Shown here one piece after another: positions 5,807-7,541 of a DNA stretch of 7,541 nt; the stretch's first letter is position 1, and every line of letters begins with the position of its first letter. This DNA comes from Verrucomicrobiota bacterium (GTDB lineage: Bacteria > Verrucomicrobiota > Verrucomicrobiia > Limisphaerales > UBA8199). Below the pieces are notes generated by a model that saw nothing but the letters and a program-made list of their open reading frames with translations, was not told where the DNA came from and did not search any database. The stretch covers positions 1-7,541 of the forward strand of contig JAPLUA010000190.1 in NCBI GenBank assembly GCA_026397855.1. Direction: 5' to 3'. The position numbers were made by a program, and so were the translations under genes.

Positions 5807-6682
5807 ATGCAAAACCTCATTGCCAAAACAGCCGCCCTGCTGGAAGCGTTGCCCTACATCCAGAAGTTCAGCGGCGCCACCTTCGTCATTAAATACGGCG
5901 GCAGCTTCATGGACTCGCCAGACCCGGCGGTTCGCAACGGCGTCGCCCGTGACGTGGTCTTCCTCGAAGCGGTCGAGATCAACCCCGTCGTCGTCCACGG
6001 CGGCGGCAAGGCCATCACCCGAGCCATGGAAAAGGCCGGCCTCAAGGCCACCTTCCTCCAGGGCCAGCGCGTCACCGACGAAAGCACGGCCAGGATCGCC
6101 GACGAGGTTCTCTCCCGCGAGATCAACCCCGAAGTGGTCGCCGCCATCAATGCCCTGGGTGGCCTCGCCCAGGGATTCGCCGGGCCCGATATCTTCCGGT
6201 GCCGCCAGGCCCAGGTCAAAGGGGCCGACGGCCAACTCCTCGACCTCGGTTACGTGGGCGAAGTCATCGGGGTCAATACGGCCCCGCTGCTGGAATGCCT
6301 GGGAAGGGGCGTCACGCCTGTCATCAGCCCGACCGCCCGGGGCGAGGACGGCAAGATCTACAACTGCAACGCCGATGTCGCCGCCGCGCAAGCGGCGATC
6401 GCCCTGAACGCCCGGCGCCTGGTCTTCATGAGCGACGTGCCCGGCCTGATGCAAGACCCGAGCCAGCCCGACAGCCTCATCTCCCGCCTCAAGATCATCG
6501 AGGTGGACGGCTTGAAACGGCGAGGCGTCATTGACAAGGGCATGATTCCCAAGGTGGACAGCGCCGTGGCCGCCATCCAGGCGGGCGTGGAGAAAGTCTC
6601 CTTCGTGGATGGCCGCGTGCCTCACAGCGTCCTGCTGGAGATCTTCACCGACGCCGGCGTGGGTACCGAGGTCGTCCAGTAG
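5807..6682 (+). CDS. argB: Acetylglutamate kinase ArgB
   Basis: A 291-residue cytosolic kinase that phosphorylates N-acetylglutamate with ATP, normally the committed and feedback-controlled step of the acetylated ornithine pathway. Amino-acid-kinase motifs visible: the phosphate-binding KYGGS (29-33), ARDVVFLEAVEINPVVVHGGGKAI (47-70, in pieces) with HGGG at 64-67, QRVTDESTARI (87-97), the substrate-side segment NCNADVAAAQ (186-195), FMSDVPGL (207-214) and KGMIPKVDSAV (244-254). The roughly 20-residue N-terminal helix before the first strand, together with the DAGVGTEVV end, is characteristic of hexameric arginine-inhibited forms, so allosteric control by arginine is likely. The ATG at 5807 fits the family length; a longer TTG-initiated frame from 5750 would overlap the upstream gene and is unnecessary. 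Only 16 bases separate it from the preceding stop, indicating co-transcription. The ribosome binding site is weak. Confidence 0.97.
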   Translation: MQNLIAKTAALLEALPYIQKFSGATFVIKYGGSFMDSPDPAVRNGVARDVVFLEAVEINPVVVHGGGKAITRAMEKAGLKATFLQGQRVTDESTARIADEVLSREINPEVVAAINALGGLAQGFAGPDIFRCRQAQVKGADGQLLDLGYVGEVIGVNTAPLLECLGRGVTPVISPTARGEDGKIYNCNADVAAAQAAIALNARRLVFMSDVPGLMQDPSQPDSLISRLKIIEVDGLKRRGVIDKGMIPKVDSAVAAIQAGVEKVSFVDGRVPHSVLLEIFTDAGVGTEVVQ

Positions 6683-6915
6683 CAGGAATCCACGAACTTC
6701 GAGACTACCGCCTTCGCTGGTATGCGGGAGCCAGGTTCCTGTATTCGGTCAACCGTGTTTCCTCCAAATCGTAACGGATGGGATTGGCGAGTTGAATCTG
6801 TAATTGTTGCAAGGGCGATTCGTCATTAGGTTGGGAATCACGTTGCCCCAACATTCCGCTTCCATCGGCGAAAACTCCTGCTAATGATATTCCTGATTCT
6901 TTTGACGCGCAGACC
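6683..6915. other. Intergenic gap between argB and argD with lower GC
   Basis: These 233 bases are visibly richer in A and T than the flanking genes and separate argD from the tightly packed genes before it, so a promoter for argD is likely here. TAATGAT near 6882 is -10-like, but I see no matching -35 at normal spacing. The 6-base inverted repeat caggaa (6683-6688)/ttcctg (6736-6741) has a 47-base spacer and no T-run, so it is not a credible terminator. The minus strand carries a protein-like fragment described separately. Confidence 0.5.
6705..6830 (-). pseudogene. Possible remnant of a minus-strand gene
   Basis: On the minus strand this stretch reads as about 41 residues (DESPLQQLQIQLANPIRYD then LEETRLTEYRNLAPAYQRRR) ending at a stop at 6705-6707. 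The composition is that of a real amphipathic helical protein, unlike the repetitive Arg/Pro/Ala-rich shadow frames elsewhere in the window. The frame stays open upstream, across the start of argD to about 6956, but that part does not look protein-like, and I see no family match. It may be a decayed gene end, a small gene opposite argD, or chance. Confidence 0.22.
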
Positions 6916-7541
6916 ATGAAAGACATTGTTCCGCCGCCGCCGCCCATCGTGCGCAACGACGTGGCCGCGGTGCAGGCCCTCTTCCAGCAGAACGTCGTGC
7001 CCAGCTATGGCCGCTTCGATATCGTGCTCAGCCACGGGTCCGGCCCCTATATCTACGACCTTACCGGCCGGCGCTACCTCGATTTGGGCGGCGGCATCGC
7101 GGTCAGCTCGCTGGGCCACGCGCACCCGGCCATCACTGAGGCGCTGGTCGAGCAGTCGCGCAAGGTCATCCACACCTCGAATTTCTACTACCACGAGCCG
7201 CAGGGCCGGTTGGCGCAGGCGCTGGTTAGCCTCATCGGCCCCGGCAAATGCTTCTTCTGCAACAGCGGGGTCGAGGCCAACGAGGGCCTGTTCAAGCTTG
7301 CCCGCAAGTTTGGCCACGACGAGGGCCGCTTCGAGGTTCTCACGACCGCGAACTCCTTCCACGGGCGGACGCTGGCTGCCATTGCGGCCACGGGGCAGGA
7401 GAAGGTGAAGAAAGGGTTCGAGCCGAGCGTCCCGGGATTCCGGCAGGTGCCCTACAACGATCTCGCGGCCATGCGCGCCGCGCTCGCACCGGCGACCGCC
7501 GCGAGCATGGTGGAAGGAATCCAGGGGGAAGGCGGCGTGAC
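6916..7541 (+). CDS. argD: Acetylornithine aminotransferase ArgD (5' part, runs off the window)
   Basis: The first 208 residues of a class III PLP-dependent aminotransferase; the frame is open to the last base. ArgD converts N-acetylglutamate semialdehyde to N-acetylornithine with glutamate as amino donor. Motifs visible: VVPSYGRFDIVLSHGSGPYI near the N-terminus, YDLTGRRYLDLGGGIAV (47-63), LGHAHP (66-71), HTSNFYYHEPQ (86-96), the cofactor-phosphate region CNSGVEANEG (115-124) followed by KLARKFG, SFHGRT (147-152), and EGIQGEGGV (200-208) just before the cut. The PLP lysine would lie beyond the window. Class III relatives such as GABA or succinylornithine aminotransferases share these motifs, but the position after argJ and argB favours ArgD. 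The N-terminus has a run of five prolines (6-10), which is unusual but does not affect the fold. No Shine-Dalgarno-like sequence precedes the ATG. Confidence 0.93.
   Translation, partial: MKDIVPPPPPIVRNDVAAVQALFQQNVVPSYGRFDIVLSHGSGPYIYDLTGRRYLDLGGGIAVSSLGHAHPAITEALVEQSRKVIHTSNFYYHEPQGRLAQALVSLIGPGKCFFCNSGVEANEGLFKLARKFGHDEGRFEVLTTANSFHGRTLAAIAATGQEKVKKGFEPSVPGFRQVPYNDLAAMRAALAPATAASMVEGIQGEGGV

Noticed and set aside
5720..6625. Minus-strand open frame of 301 residues opposite argB
   Set aside because: Asp/Gly/Val-rich shadow of argB with no recognisable domain.

Overview
The window is GC-rich, every convincing gene lies on the + strand, and most genes lack a good Shine-Dalgarno site. It carries a short heptad repeat (aRtccga units) of a type I associate with Verrucomicrobiota, especially Limisphaerales/Pedosphaera-like genomes. 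Together with a bacterial-type CE15 esterase and several small secreted proteins, this suggests a heterotrophic verrucomicrobial bacterium with a Gram-negative envelope. The assignment rests on gene content and style, not on a phylogenetic marker.

Layout. Bases 1-201 are the 3' end of a HAD-family phosphatase/phosphoglucomutase-like gene. Bases 202-714 hold no convincing gene. Next come a small secreted protein (715-999), a hairpin-rich leader (1000-1186) and a DUF481-type outer-membrane beta-barrel (1187-1990), closed by a strong stem-loop terminator (about 2016-2047). A second block follows: a secreted CE15-like glucuronoyl esterase (2151-3449), argJ (3489-4823), a secreted protein of unknown function (4864-5790) and argB (5807-6682), with gaps of only 16-40 bases, so probably one transcription unit. 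After a 233-base gap of visibly lower GC, argD starts at 6916 and runs off the window.

The arginine genes encode part of the acetylated ornithine pathway. ArgJ recycles the acetyl group (and may make N-acetylglutamate), ArgB phosphorylates N-acetylglutamate, and ArgD transaminates the semialdehyde. argC is not in the window. ArgB keeps the N-terminal helix typical of arginine-inhibited hexameric enzymes. The esterase and the unknown secreted protein share the strand and spacing of the arg genes but act outside the cytoplasm, an odd functional mix.

Most interesting observations: (1) the interspersed heptad repeat occurs both between argJ and the next gene and, in the same phase, inside argJ, where it encodes an NPKSE-type surface-loop segment; (2) ArgJ has about 13 extra residues immediately before its autocleavage Thr; (3) a secreted mutarotase-like protein sits between argJ and argB; (4) the CE15 enzyme has Gln where many family members have the catalytic Glu. 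I found no CRISPR array, tRNA, rRNA, insertion sequence or clear new defence-type system.
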